Shown: positions 42,880 to 55,866, counted from the stretch's first letter. The stretch is 64,000 bases of DNA from Argyresthia goedartella (GCA_949825045.1 OX463815.1:28449356-28513355), one strand, 5' to 3'. The notes: a model not told the origin generated them from the letters alone. Translations and numbers: made by a program.

Positions 42880-43200
42880 AGTTAAAATTTAATGTTTTTT
42901 TTTTATATTTTTCCCTTTACTTATAAGACCTTGCTTCGTGCCAAATTTCATGATTCTAGGTCAACGGGAAGTTCCCTATAGGTTTTGAATTCCTTTACGA
43001 GTATCAAGCAAATAAAAAACTGAGACGTAAACGGGTATATTCTCATTGCTTTAACCTATAAGTTTTATTTTTATCAACTTCAAGAAACCATTGATTTGAG
43101 TAATCGATATTGATTTTACTTTATATGGTCTTGACAGATGGACAGACGGATAATGAAGAAATCCTAAAGGATTCCTTTTTTTCTTTTAAACCTTAAATCA
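42880..43200 (-). repeat. Dispersed GGTTCCGTACC-family repeat, reversed part
   Basis: TTGCTTCGTGCCAAATTTCA, TGATTCTAGGTCAACGGGAA and CAGATGGACAGACGG are the inverse of segments at 33930-34180. Confidence 0.6.
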
Positions 43201-43810
43201 ATACAGCTAAAACAAAACTAAATTCGGTTGATATCTGGGATATGCTGGACAAATGGACATTGGTCTGCAAACAGGTCTAAGATTTAAATGCATTGATTGA
43301 CTTAAAATTGTTAGCTAAGATTACAACATAATGAAAATAGATAAAGCTCGGTTCTATCTGACAACTATCCATATCCATGAAAAATTAAGCAAAACCCCAA
43401 AGTCATTGTACAGGGGTCCACATTCAGGTCTCCGTTAGAGGACCATTAGCTTGTCACTTCGCTCGTACCTGCCTATTCATTTTACTGTCAAAATATTTCT
43501 CCGCAAACCGGCAATCTCACTTTTTTCGCCGAATATTTGGTGAGTTTGTCCAATTGTTGTCCAACAATAGAGTCCAACATGACATCTCAATGTTGGCCCT
43601 GAAATGTTATAATTTGTCATTATTAATTATAGGTTATTGTCAGCTGCATGAGTATATAGCTTGATGATGATAATGTAATCTGTGGTAATAATTTATAGGT
43701 TTTCCTATCTTGAACACGAATACCAATCTATATGTTACATGATGGGTGGTGAGTGGTGACAGCTCAAAACAGAAAGTAAAAAATAATGTTGCTTAAAATG
43801 GAAGATATTG
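43201..43810. other. Intergenic, unassigned
   Basis: No gene or recognisable repeat. Two nearby TTGTTGTCCAACAATAG-like words form a short palindrome near 43555. Confidence 0.35.
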
Positions 43811-44038
43811 GACGACCCGAATGGCCGTGACCCTGCCTACGAAGCCAAGGGTCCCGGGTTCGAGTCCCGGTGGTGGCTGTTTGAACGGATGTTTGAACCC
43901 AAGTCATGGTTGTTTATCTATCTAATATAATATTTATCGATATAAGTATTTGTATCGGTGTCTAGCACCCAAGAAACAGGGAAACCTAGTTTGGGGCTAG
44001 ATCAATGTGTGTAAATAGTATCCAAGGTATTATTATTA
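43811..44038 (+). mobile_element. SINE family B, full length
   Basis: Head GACGACCCGAATGGCCGTGA (a few bases of the A-box region lost), CCCTGCCTACGAAGCCAAGG, GGTTCGAGTCCC; body ATAAGTATTTGTATCGGTGT, AGCACCCAAGAAACAGGGAA, TTTGGGGCTAGATCAATGTG; tail of ATT repeats. Confidence 0.85.
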
Positions 44039-46374
44039 TATCTAGAGAAGCAAAGCAATATTACACCTCTAAGAAATACAAACCGAGAAAAATTAGAAAT
44101 TATAACATAGCGATCTTTCCACAGACGCCCATATTTTTGGTTTCACTATTAGTAGCTTCAATCTCAAACTCAAACTCAAAATGTTTATTGCGTCATTAAG
44201 GTGGTTACAAGGTTCCAACGACACTGAACCCTGTTAGGGAACTGCAAAAACTTACCCACTAACTTACGTATAACATAGAGTTTATACCTTTTGTCTATGG
44301 TTTTCGATTCGAGTCAAACCGTCAAACCTGTGAGTTCTCGGGTTCAGGTTGTCATTTCACGAACTTGATTAGAGGCAATTTGAGAGCTTGTAACAAATTA
44401 AACAAGAGCCCGCCAATATACAGGGATGGAATAAAAATCGCATTGTAATCCGGTATTGGCGCGAGATAAGGAGGCCCGTGACAAGGCAAGAATTATGTGC
44501 TCGAGCGGGCAATTTTTCTTTCCCGGGATTTATTCCTGTAATTTATTGCGGATCCGGCAGGACCTATCTCGGCTAACCCGGTGTGTACCCGCGACCGGCA
44601 ATTAAGACTTTTGCCGCTGTACTAATTAAGCTGCTAATCTGAACAATTAATCACAAACCATACTTTAGAGTTCGCGACAGTTCGGCGTTCAAAGAAATCG
44701 CTGCCTCGCGCTTCTGCGATTCCCCTAAACTCAGCTCGAGAGCAGATACGCCATCTGGGAACCATTCAAGAAATATGAGCATCTTCTGAAAGAGTTCATT
44801 TGAAAACAATGGGGCAGTCTCCCCTCTCGTCGATCGACTCATTCGCATAACGATCGAAAACCGTAACTCGACACGAGGAATTCGGCAAACGTGCTTCGTC
44901 ATAAATTGCTGCGGTGACAAAAGTCTCTGGCGATGGCGGTAGAGACGAGGCGGCTTAATGTCCCCGCCCCACCCCTCAACCCTCGCCCGAAACTCGTAAA
45001 TTTAGGGTTTCATAAAACCAGATCCTAGATAACACTGTGTACACCACCCGGATCAAATGCGAGGCTCCAGCAGCCCGCAGAGAGACAATAAAAATAATGC
45101 CGGCGCATCTGCACATCCACCATTCGACGTCAATACTCGCCACGAAATTTGTCGTGTTTACATAAAATACGCCCCGGCGATAATGATCGCGGATTCGCTA
45201 GAAAAGGCAGAAAAAATCGTCACTTTCGTCGTCGCGCTGAAATACGCACTGTTCGCGGCAACACGAAACCGCTTGGCGAAAAAACAACAAAGTAAGCTGT
45301 CAAGAGGCCAACAAAAGCGTATTATAATCTTAACAATTTCTGAATTGCACTAGTATTATGAGGCGTGTATTATGCCTTTCAGCCAGTGTAAGGGTATTTG
45401 GGCGCCTTTGTGGCTCGGTATTGACAAATAAGTAAGATTTACTCTTAAAGCAACAATAATGCAGGATTAGGATGGCGGAGTAATTTTTTTGGGGGTTCTC
45501 TCGAGATCGGTGGCGCCACTGGACTGATATTGCATTATGTAGTGTCAGTCGGCTCTCATCTCCCAGTGTTGGCTGCTCGCACCACAGAACCTCCATTCGA
45601 AGCTGACCAAGTGAGCATTTACACTTCTCAACACACAAAAGATGAAAGTTGCATTTGCGTAACTGCAACAAGGGGATTACGAAACGAACGTAGATTTATT
45701 CGCATTTGCCTACAGAGGCATAAACTTCAATTATCCAGCATGCAGATAAGAAGATCGCTGATCGATACGCCTACCTAGCTATGTGCTACCTACATCCTCA
45801 GAGCGGGTTGTAGGCAGATACCTAGCTATGTGCTGCCTACATCCTCAGAGCGGGTTGTAGGCAGATACGTCGGGGACATATATTTAAAGCTTCGGTAGAT
45901 AGGGGTGCAATAATTTTGACAATGACTAGCAGCCTTACCCGCCGAGGCGTAGGCGCGGGCGGCGGGGGGTGGCGGTGGGGGGAGGGAGGGGGGGGGGGGG
46001 CAATCTGCGCACTAAATCACGCTACGAATAAAATTTATGGTCCCGAGATAAAAACTCGCAGCTTTTCTCTTTTACGTTACCTTCCCCGCCTGCCCGCGCC
46101 CGCCCCTCGGGTCCGCGGGAAAATCCATAGGGATTTTTCCAAGTGTCGGCTACATGTGTGGGGTCGAGACGATTTTGTTTTATGCTTATTGCCAGTGCGA
46201 TGTTTTGTTTGGTAAGTTGCGCAGATAAGCGCTGTAGGAATTGTCTCGTCAGCAATGGACTATAAAACGAATGCTGTTTTTCTTTCGTTACTTTCGGTAC
46301 ACTTGGCAAGGCCGTAAATGTTAGCTTATTTTGCTCGAAGCGTTTGAAGGTTTTTCTTTGCATTTAATAGAATA
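44039..46374. other. Intergenic with CpG-rich islands
   Basis: About 44480-45250 is relatively CpG-rich, with open frames on opposite strands (44651-44920 minus, 45057-45353 plus) that I cannot assign. About 45950-46010 is a GGGGTGGC / G-run tract, and 46080-46120 is CGCCCGC-rich. It may be regulatory DNA of a nearby gene. Confidence 0.3.
45777..45870. repeat. 47-bp tandem duplication
   Basis: Two directly adjacent 47-bp units start AGCTATGTGCTACCTACATC and AGCTATGTGCTGCCTACATC and differ at about two positions. The AGAGCGGGTTGTAGGC part resembles a dispersed lepidopteran repeat also seen near 56750 and 61790. Confidence 0.8.
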
Positions 46375-46545
46375 ACGGAAGTTCTGGAAAACCATCATGA
46401 GGAAACCTTCAAACTGCATAGCTGCGGCGATGGGCAAGCCCCCTGTCGCGCAAAATGGAGTATCGAATAGCTGGCTAAAAGTGGGCACGATAGTGCCCCT
46501 GCCGCCCCGTATGGGAAAAGGCGTGACGCAAAATTGTGTTTTGTG
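46375..46545 (+). mobile_element. SINE family C, body copy
   Basis: ATCATGAGGAAACCTTCAAA, GCGATGGGCAAGCCCCCTGT, TCGCGCAAAATGGAGTATCG, CCCCGTATGGGAAAAGGCGT follow the order of the full copy at 61888-62168; the tRNA-like head is missing. Confidence 0.7.
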
Positions 46546-46873
46546 TCAATAGCTTAATTTTGTGTTAAAGTTAAGTGAGTAAATAAAAAATAAGTACGCT
46601 AACTGGAGCCATACATTAAGTACAAAATAGCAAGGTGAGAGAGTTATTATAGCACTTTCACTTAAAGCGCCCTGGACGCCACGCGAGCTTTTTACAACTT
46701 ATTTATTATTTTACTTAGTTCAAATGAAACTCGACATTCGCCTGCAGAGTGACATTATTAGCTTTAGTGCTTCTGGTGCTTTTATTGGCCTCCAAAATAC
46801 TCGTTGTGTAGAAAAGAATAAAGTGACCCTTAATTTTCTTTGTCGCTTTGTAAACATAAACATTTACGTTAAG

Positions 46874-47053
46874 GCACATACATTGCTTCTAGCCCCACAC
46901 TAGGATACCCTGTGTCATGGGAACCAGAAACAGCAAAGTCACACACATATAAACATCCAAGACCTGGGGTTTTTTTCTTTATCTTCAGCCGGGGATCGAA
47001 CCCGGGACCTCTCGCATGGTAGGCAGAACCACAACCGCAGCGCCACAGAGGTC
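46874..47053 (-). mobile_element. SINE family A, full length
   Basis: In reverse: head (GACCTCTGTGGCGCTGCGGT, CTGCCTACCATGCGAGAGGT, GGTTCGATCCCC) and body ending GGGCTAGAAGCAATGTATG. It is the closest full reverse copy to those at 6311 and 57863. Confidence 0.85.
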
Positions 47054-47198
47054 ACCCTATATGAATCAGGATTCAGGAGCAATAGCTGAGGGGGGGATAA
47101 AGGGGGGAGGCAAACACATTATGTAACCGATATTCTGTAAAATTTACATAAAACAATAGCAAATTAGACAAATTTGTACATATTTAATGACTGTGTTT

Positions 47199-47522
47199 AA
47201 ACGATTACCAAAAAATTCGAAAATTTACTACCAATAAATTCGAAATGACTGCCAGAATTAGTAAATGACCCCCAAATTGTGTTTTGATAAATGATCACCA
47301 AACTTCTTTTTATGTTTTGAGTACTTAAGTTTATGTTTTAAGTATTTCTTGTTGTTCTTACATGTTCAACCTAACACGAAGGATAAAGGGGGCTTCGCTT
47401 TGCTCACCCCCTTTACCCTTCACCTAAGCTACCGCAGTATTTTTCCCTGATATTATCTGCAACTTTTGGTGATCATTTACCCATTTTGGGTAAGATAAAA
47501 ATATTTTGGTGATCATTATATC
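47199..47522 (+). mobile_element. Core-sharing MITE, arm type C, copy 1
   Basis: Arms contain AAATTCG, GACTGCCAGAATTAGTAAAT and AAATGATCACCAAAC on the left and TTTTGGTGATCATTTAC on the right. The core (about 47345-47455) is GTTCAACCTAACACGAAGGA, a GGGGG...CCCCC hairpin and CACCTAAGCTACCGCAGT, close to the B-type core although the arms differ. Confidence 0.8.
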
Positions 47523-50500
47523 GTTGCCCATCTTAATGCTATTACTGTCATTGAGTATAACGTTCAAACATAGATTCAGCATCACTCAAGAAACTCTTTC
47601 GTCTTTGGCGATATATCATCAGAGTGACTTATAGACAAGGACAAATATGATGGTAGGCAAGATTGAAAGAGCTGGCACAAATTATGACATGATTTTTTCA
47701 AATTCTCAAGACCTGGCCCAAACATGACTCCAAACTACTCTAATATTGACCACGTTTCAGTATTTATCCGTGGTATTATCTACTATTTAACATTAACAAT
47801 CCAAGAAATTCACCTTTGGCACGGTAATGTCCCGGGGCGGTTTATTCGGGTAATTTTAAGTTTTGACATTTTATAATTTTTGATTGATGTTTAAATGTGC
47901 TTTATTATTAGTTATAACTTCTTCCTTTGAATAAAAGCTACCTCAGAGTTTCTCGTGGTTTCTTCTCTGAGAAGTATCTGCTTTTGGATCGTACACCTAG
48001 TATTACATATGAATAAATCACTTAACTGAAAAAAAAAACACTGAAAAGAAATATACAAGAAAATGTTTCAATAAAGGAACATGAAATGTAGCTGTGCTTG
48101 CTTATCTAAAACATTTGTATGCCGTGATCGACTGAGTTCGTAAGGTAGTTAGAAAACACAATATTCATATGCTTGAAATAATACTGAATAAAACCGAGTT
48201 TATACTTTTCAACTCCTTGTGGTAATGGTCTTGTGATATCACATAGTTAGCACTAAGTCTACCTATATATTGCTTAATTGAATTTGTAAGAATTTTAATC
48301 TCACATTTGTATACATAAATCACAACATTTTTTTCTTTTTATTTCAGACAAAAATGCTACAGACATGCGCTAACATTTTAAGAATCATAAGTTTCACATA
48401 ACACGCAAACCTCGACGCTGCTAAAAAATATTTCTACCTAATAGTTTTCTTTAAGAGATGTAGAGCGATGTCCAACATAATAATCGTAAAGGTTAAGCTG
48501 TGTTCAAGATAACACATTTCGCACCTGCCTCAATTTTCTCAGATTTCTCGGTAACACCTCAAAACCACTCAATCCCAAATCCGACCTTAAACTCGCGGCG
48601 AAAAAAATTACGGATCCGAATACCGAGATTCCGATTGTCTTACTTATCTGTCCTCAATCGGTGTTTACATATTAAGGCGGCGTGCTTCACGTCAAAATAA
48701 TGTCCCTATTAAGGGCACAAAGAGAGATTTTCAATGCAGCAACGGCAAAAAGCGCCGAACTATCGACGTCGCTCGCTGAGATTACTGTGGAGCAAGGCCA
48801 TCTGTGGATATTGAGACCGTCTCACATGAGATAGCTTATCGCACGATCTCGACAACGAATTCTGTGGAAAAGCTAAAGAAGAGACTCCTATTTATAGATG
48901 AGGACGCAGCATAGAGCATGGAGCCGCGGCGTGGAGCTAAACCGCTGTCGAACGCAATGATGATTTGAATTTCCATTGTTTATGGTGGCAGACATGTGTC
49001 AAAGTTCGATTGGAATTTAAATTCGGCTCCTTTGTTATTCTTTTCGTTTTGTCGAGTTGTAAACATGACGTGATGTTACAATTCCTCTCTTAGACCTCGC
49101 CGATGGAAGCTTGTATCTACGAGTGGTTTTTCTATTCTTCGGTCGGTCGATACGTTTCGAAGAGATGCATAATTGCGATTCATGCTCTCATAGATCAATA
49201 TTGTCGCATTCTTTTTTGATTCTTCACATGAATTAGAGTCAGTCGCGATCTAAATTAGTATGCCTTAATTGTGTATACTTAGCTTAGCTACGTAGATAAA
49301 AAGCGAGCGTGTAACCAGCAGCTGTAAGCCGTATCAGTCTGTTTGAAGTTCCAATAATGTTTATATCAAAACACAGCTCACAATCAAAGGCTTGAAAAGC
49401 ATCTGCTAAAATACAAAACTGGAAAGGAACGGGGGAGCCCGCACAAAACGGTCGACATTTTGTTCCGACACTTTTCAAAATTGGAACGTGACGGTTGCAA
49501 GCGCTCTCTGCACACAGACAATGACGTGAAAAGGAAAAATGTAAACGGCCCTTTATTTTAAATAGGAATATTGCGCCGGGGAATATTTCACGTACTTTCT
49601 CCCCACCGCTTTGCTTTTAACTTTCACGTGTCAGCTTAAGGTTGAAATTGGGTTGTGTGGTTTATGTGGCTTGTGTCTTTTGTCGTGAATGGCAGTTAAT
49701 TTAAAAGTGCGTTCTTGAACCCTTTCAGAGGCATTGTATCTTTGTACGCTTTGTACGGAGATGGTTTATCAGCTCGCTGGTACATAAGTGCTGTTTTTTC
49801 ATTCCGTAATGCTTTTACATTTCAAAGGGGTTAAATGTTATTCAGACTGTCTGTTTGGAAGTGTGTGGGTGTCGCGGCCAGCTTTGTCTAGGTTTGTTTT
49901 GATCTTAGAATAGAATGGATTAGTTTTACTTTGCTCTGAATTTAGTAACTACGATTCTGAGAGAGAAAAATGAGCTTACCCCTGCTGAACGTGACGGTGT
50001 ACTCATTATGTACTCCTACAGTTTTTGATACCACGTTTTGGGAATACAGCCGTGCTTGTATGGCATATATGAGTTTGTATAAGAACATATGGTGTGGTGG
50101 AGCAAGTCAACAGCAAATTCAGCCTATTCAATCAAACCTTGGAATTTTCAAGTTCAGGAAGCAATTAAGTCTTCAATATCCACGTATTCAAGTATCAAAA
50201 TAGAGCACTCCATTCACACAGCCTTTGCAGTAGTGTGAAGTTGTCTCTAACTTCTAACCCCATTAGCCCGCGAAGCGAAGCCTGCGACCGCGTGATTTAC
50301 GCCCCGGCGACGATAAATCTGTCCTGTGCCTGGCCTGGGCTGGCAATCCGGGCGCCACTGTGGGGCCAGTGACACGGCTGGATTGTGTCAGAATCGGGGA
50401 TGGATTCTTGTTTGAATTTCCATATGGATGGTAGATGTCTACTGCGCTTTGCTTTCTAATTACTCTTCGTCTAAAATAAAAGCTATTTTTTTCCTACAAA

Positions 50501-51013
50501 TAAGATACTTAAGTACAATTGTGGTCTATGTGGGTCCAAAATGTGTGGCGTCCAAGTGGCGTGTTTGTTTTTACAACCCACTATAACGAATAAAAATATT
50601 TGAACAGGTAAGTTAAGCAAAGTGCGAAAAAATGCTACATCAGGATGAAATCACTGTGGTTACTTGGTTAGTGTATGGATTTTCTGACTGGAAATAATAT
50701 TCCTATATAAAATCTTTATAGTATCAATGGTAGATTCCTCATTTTACTAGTATAGGTTATAAGATAAGGAAAAGATCCGTTCTAGTTTATTGCTAAGAAC
50801 TTAGGCGTCTCATAACTCACATGAACCATAGATATTATCTATTATTAGGGACGGTCACGGATATTTCTTATAGGAAATAGGAACGAAAGTTCCGGGAAAC
50901 TTTTCTTAATAATTATACCCGACGGAGTCGGTAGAGTATGAATTGCAAAGATTTTAAAACGAATCTGGAAATCGCTCTCCAAGTAAACTATATATTCGTA
51001 TTGTATAGTATTG
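47523..51013. other. Intergenic, unassigned
   Basis: No gene is supported. Moderately GC-balanced stretches lie at 48480-48920 and 49430-49680. A small open frame at 49970-50203 and a donor-like GGGGTAAGC on the minus strand at about 49973-49981 were seen but cannot be tied to a gene. Confidence 0.3.
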
Positions 51014-51223
51014 CCGACCTCTGTGGCGTAGCGGTTGTGGCTCTGCCTACCATTCAAGAGGTCCCGGGTTCGATCCCAGGTTGGGGGTAAAGAAAAACAA
51101 AACAATCCCCAGGTCTTGGATATTTATTTGTGTGTGACGTCGCTGTTTCTGGTTCCCAAGACACAGGGTATCCTAGTGTGGGGCCAGACGCAATGTATGT
51201 GTCTGTATGTAAATGTATATGTT
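51014..51223 (+). mobile_element. SINE family A, full length
   Basis: CCGACCTCTGTGGCGTAGCG, CTGCCTACCATTCAAGAGGT, GGTTCGATCCCAG head; GACGTCGCTGTTTCTGGTTC and GTGTGGGGCCAGACGC body; ATGTAAATGTATATG end. Confidence 0.88.
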
Positions 51224-51423
51224 TAGTGCTACGTAACATAAATTAATATTAATCGATAAAGATGGTTCTCATTTTAGCATGGTATAGTGTAGCATAGGTT
51301 AGTTAATTTTAGGCAGATTATTCATAGTGACTTATTACGTTGAGACAATGGTATTAATACATTAATGTCGGTTCAGTAGTTCGAAACTTATTAGCTTAAT
51401 AAGGACACAAGTCAACCAAATTT

Positions 51424-52180
51424 TAGACTTTTTAACCCCAGACAGGTTTGAGGCGTCTATCTGTCTGTGAGTGTCTATGAGGGTGTGTCTGTGTTGGTGT
51501 CAGTGTGTCTACCCGTGGCACCCTAGCGCTCAAACGGGTGGATGAATTGGTGATAAGGTACAAGTCAGAGACGACGAAAAAGAGGGTTGTTATAAGTTTG
51601 AAGTTTACGTCTGTGTGTGTGTGTGTGTGGATGTGTCTCTGCCTGTGTTTTTGTCTGTGACATCCTAGCGCTCAAACGGACGGTGGTAGACGGATATTGG
51701 TGATGCGGTACAAGTCAGAGACGACGAAAAAGAGGGGTCTTTGGCATAGGCGCTCAACGGGTGGACGGATGTATTACTGAGACACAGATTGACATCCACA
51801 TTTTTAACCCCCAGCGACCAGGAGAGGTGTTAATAAAGTTTGAAACCTCTGTAGCTCGGTGTGTCTGTGTCCCTGTCCGTGGAACCCTAGCGGTCAAAAA
51901 GGTGGTAGTATTTAGATGAGGTTTTCAGTAAATGATGGTAGTAGACTTCCCTGTGATTTTTTTAGACATGTTTTATTAAAATCGGTTCAGTAGTTCTAGA
52001 GTTCTCAGCTTAATACGGAGTAGCGGTCTAACGTAGACTGATTCATGCAATTTTTATAATTGGTAGTAGACTTCACTGCGATGCTTTGTCGATATATTTT
52101 ATTAAAATCAGTTCAGAGGTTTAAAAGTTATCAATCTAAATAGGGAACAAGTGGACCAAGTTTTAGCCGTAAGGTTTCAT
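51424..52180 (+). repeat. Array-like repeat with 'CTAGCGCTCAAACGG' blocks
   Basis: Three loosely repeated units share CCCTAGCGCTCAAACGGGTG, GGTACAAGTCAGAGACGACG, AAAAAGAGGG and CTGTCTGTG runs, ending with ATTTTATTAAAATCGGTTCA and TAAGGTTTCAT. A single unit with the same order is at 58075-58345. Confidence 0.65.
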
Positions 52181-52900
52181 TAATGTTTCGGGGGTGTTTT
52201 GAATTTATAGTTATACCCATTTGATACGACCTCGGTATGTCTTTAGATTACACAACATTCATAGGTCTCTTTATAAAAGCGACGGGTAATTTTATGTTTC
52301 ATATTATTCTTTAGTGCACAGTAAACAAATGTGAAATATGTACATTTTATAATTCAAACGCCCAAGCTGTTCGCGTTCAGCAAGTTTTCAGTGTTCACCC
52401 CGCGTAGTGTCGCCGACACAACCGACATCGCAGATTTATAGCCGCGGCGTAAATCACGCTGCGCACCCTCCGTCTGAGAGACTCCGGCCACTGCGGCCGT
52501 GGCCGGAGAAACGCTTGGTATATACAAACAATCACATAGCGGGTTTATGTATTGTTGTGTTATGTGAATGGTTAGGGAAGGGCTATGTATGAGTCAAGAT
52601 CTGCTACATTTGAAACATCTATAGGGAATAATATTATTGGCATTTGGAACTTGATATACATAGTTGAATTACCATTTGTAGAGTAAAACTGTAGTTGAAA
52701 TCAAAATATTTTACTGTAATATCTATATTTAAAGCGAATGTCTTATTTAATTAGTGTTAATATCATACATCCACTCCTACAAAATTGGAGTACTTAAACT
52801 TTATCTGTCTGTTAAATAGAGTATTCGATTTCTAAATAGAACAGAAGAGTGACGTTTACAGGCCGCCATCCATAATAATAAATACAAAAATGCCTCCATT
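52181..52900. other. Intergenic, one CpG-rich patch
   Basis: About 52390-52515 is CpG-rich (CCGCGTAGTGTCGCCGACAC; CTCCGGCCACTGCGGCCGTG). Otherwise AT-rich, without an identifiable gene. Confidence 0.35.
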
Positions 52901-53531
52901 GTGGCAAAGACTACAATCCATCAAGCGCTAACCGCGGCGAGTGGCGACTGAGCGCACGCACACTACCTCACGCTCGCCCGCCCAAAAAGAGAAAAAGAAA
53001 ATTTTAAAAGAGAACACTCCCATTATAGGTCGCGGCTCCGCCTCATTCGGCCGCCCGCCACACAGCTCGGCCAATCAGAAAGCGTTCCGGCCCGAGCGGC
53101 GATCGGTGCCTCCGAGAACGCCCGGAGAAGGCCGAACAAGCGCGTTCACAACAAAAAGTCACACAACTAGTTTAGTGTCGGGTTGCGTCCCATCGACGCC
53201 GCTTCGTGTATCACGGCCCGCTTTTGCCGCTGTGCAATGCGCCTGCGCAAATAGCATAGATACTGTTTTATACCGATTATAACACATTTAGCCTAATTAT
53301 CCGCGATTGAGATTATCACTAATTTTAAATATCACATTTATTAAATCTTTATAAGGATCTCCGCTATCTAATACAGTGTATTGTGAATTTTCCGTTTACA
53401 AAGAAAATGAACTTATCACCGGAATGGAGCGAATGATTTCAGTGTGTTCTTGGCCTTATACGACATTTTCAGTGATTCTAAGTGATAGTGTACGACATTT
53501 AAGTGAAAACCAACTGATAAGGACATTTGAG
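52901..53531 (+). promoter_or_regulatory. Possible promoter and untranslated first exon
   Basis: A CpG-rich segment (52935-53260) holds CTCGGCCAATCAGAAAGCG (CCAAT-like) and ATGCGCCTGCGCAAATAG (resembling an NRF-1/Ewg site), followed by a low-GC segment with GTGATTCTAAGTGATAGTG and ending in GAG|GTACGT at 53531/53532, a good donor. The pattern fits a promoter with a non-coding first exon of a plus-strand gene continuing beyond the window. No downstream exon was found here. Confidence 0.3.
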
Positions 53532-55866
53532 GTACGTAATGTATCTACAAATAAATGTTACCACTTCCATTTTATTAGGGTGTTTATATTGAACAAATAT
53601 GTATATGTAGGGGGCTTCTCAAATACATTATTTTATCTGGTGAACGTGAACACTTAAAACGATAATAGGTCGAATTCACTAGTTCTTGGACAGCTACTGG
53701 AAAATAGATATCTCACAGAATCAATTGGGATATCCGACAAATTATTGTAGCGTATTGTAGAATATACTTACATTAAATGAAAAAAAAAATGCTTCAATAT
53801 TTTCGCGTGGGTGCGATTTGTTTCAAAACATGTGAAAGACTATCTTTTAGTCAGATTTTTAGTAAAGTTCATGATAATGTACTACAGTACAGTTAAATTA
53901 ACAGTAGCAACATTAGGAATCTAAAGCCGTCGGCAAACATGCAAAACTTAAATATCCCAGTTTGTTTACAAATTAATGGTTATCTTAACTTCTATATTAT
54001 TGATGTAAGATTTTCATAAAATTTTCTAAAAGTACCGAAAAAATGCAGTGCCTTAAAATTTTTAATAGTACTTTAATCAATATGACAGAAAGTTGAAAAT
54101 ATGTATAATGCTAAATTGCTTTTGCATATCAAATATCATACCATAGTTGGCATTTAGGAAGGTAATGATTTAAAGATTCCAGTTTACAAAAAAATAGAAA
54201 TTAGTAAGTTGTAAAACTTGGTCAAGATACGGGTTTTCGGCTATTCTATAACCATGGTCCCCGCACTATAGATTTTTTATTCGAAACATTTGTCACACAA
54301 ATTGCGTGTCTTGTCGATGCTTTCCGAAATTTCGTAACCTCAATGGCTACTTAGAGTACAAAAGACATCAACGCGGGTCAAATCTGATTCGATGTATGTT
54401 AGTGCAAGCAAACATAACGTAACGACGTTTCCCATACGGGGCGTCAGAATAAAAGATTTGCCTACATATCTGGGGGCAAAGTAGATAGTGCCCACGCTAA
54501 GACTTACTACACTTATTATTAATTCTAGTTAATGTATTGCATTAACTAGAATTAATTTATTAATATTTACAAAAACCTAGAAAGCAATGTAAAGCAAACA
54601 AATCACTGTAAAAACCTTCTATAAATGTAAAAGTAACTCAAGTTATACCAAGGAAAATAATAATAATAATTATTATTATTCGTAAGACGCCATGACAGCT
54701 GGCATCCAATTTTGAATGTAGAGACAGACTTTGATTACCCGCCGATAAGCTTTTAATAAGCGTCCGCCGGATCTGTACATTCTTTTTAAAGCGAATGAAT
54801 CAATGACCTTGTCATCCTATCGATGGATGGACGTTTCCCGCCAAATTCTTCGGAACCCATTGAACTGTTTTTTTTATCTAAAACCTTAAAAATTTAAATA
54901 TATTCATAATTAACATGAAATTGGAGTTTTTATCAGACTAACACATATCCTTATCAAAGTTAAATGTTGACAATAATTCCGTGTCAATTGGCCACACCAA
55001 TAAATTACATTGTGGTTAGTTAACGTTCGCTGTGAACCACATCGATCATATCGTATCGGAAACCCATCACAAAATAAAATAAAACTGGGCCTTAAACAAA
55101 AATAAACCGAGGTTTAAGGTTGTTGCCTCCATCACAGATTAAAGTTAAACTCGGTTTGAAGACACAAAAAGTTGTGTCTGTTTATGTTTTAATAATAAAG
55201 TAGGTTTTAAATTTTATTAATAATCTTCGGGGTAATATAAGTAGGACTTTTAGTTTTAATGGTAAAAGCCTTCTTAACTGTATTTAAAGCCTTTGGAAGA
55301 AAATAATGACAAGCTTAAATATTTTAAGTCTTTGTGTTTAATTATAATGTGTATGACGTCGCTGTATGAATGTAATACATATTTTCTAAATACTGCCAGT
55401 ATTCATTATTCATTACATTCATTGGTCCAAGGTGGTCCAAAGTGGTATAATCGGCGTTTCTCTGTGTATTTCATTTTCTACATAATTGTTAATTTAATAA
55501 AAAAAAAATGAAAAATTCTACCTAACAAGGTTACTCATCAAACCCTATTTTCTATTTTTTTTATGCAGCCGACAAAAGACTAGGCTTATATAGATATTTA
55601 TTTCTTATTTACACAAAAATACATCCACAAAAGTTTTGTCAATTTAAATTTAAAGGTAATAAAATGCAAAAATAATCGATAAAAAATAAAATAAAATACA
55701 AAAAGAAATATTTATTTGAATAAAACACCCCGGGACATTACCGAGGCAAAAGCCTATAGTGTATAGCCACAATTACTAAACTGTAAATTAATAATATTCT
55801 ATGTAAAAAAATACATTATATTTTTTTTACTATATTTAGTTGTGGGTAAAAAAAAAGCTTATGTCT
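53532..55866. other. Intergenic or intronic, repeat fragments
   Basis: About 54411-54505 resembles the reversed SINE family C end (TTTCCCATACGGGGCGTCA). The perfect 17-bp hairpin at 54518-54556 is listed separately. The rest is AT-rich. No coding sequence supported. Confidence 0.35.
54518..54556. repeat. Perfect 17-bp hairpin
   Basis: ATTAATTCTAGTTAATG and CATTAACTAGAATTAAT flank a 5-nt loop (TATTG). Confidence 0.85.

Noticed and set aside
43811..43880. A second tRNA-like sequence (GGTTCGAGTCCCG)
   Set aside because: Again followed by a repeated body and ATT tail; part of SINE family B.
45916..46363. Overlapping open frames on both strands in G-rich DNA
   Set aside because: Glycine and arginine runs come from the G-rich tract; no conserved motif.
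49960..50060. Possible micro-exon on the minus strand (VTFS-like, with GTAAGC donor)
   Set aside because: The acceptor side lacks a pyrimidine tract and only about 35 nt would be coding; not supportable.
53376..53657. 93-codon open frame
   Set aside because: Crosses a strong donor-like GTACGT; more likely untranslated first exon plus intron than a protein.
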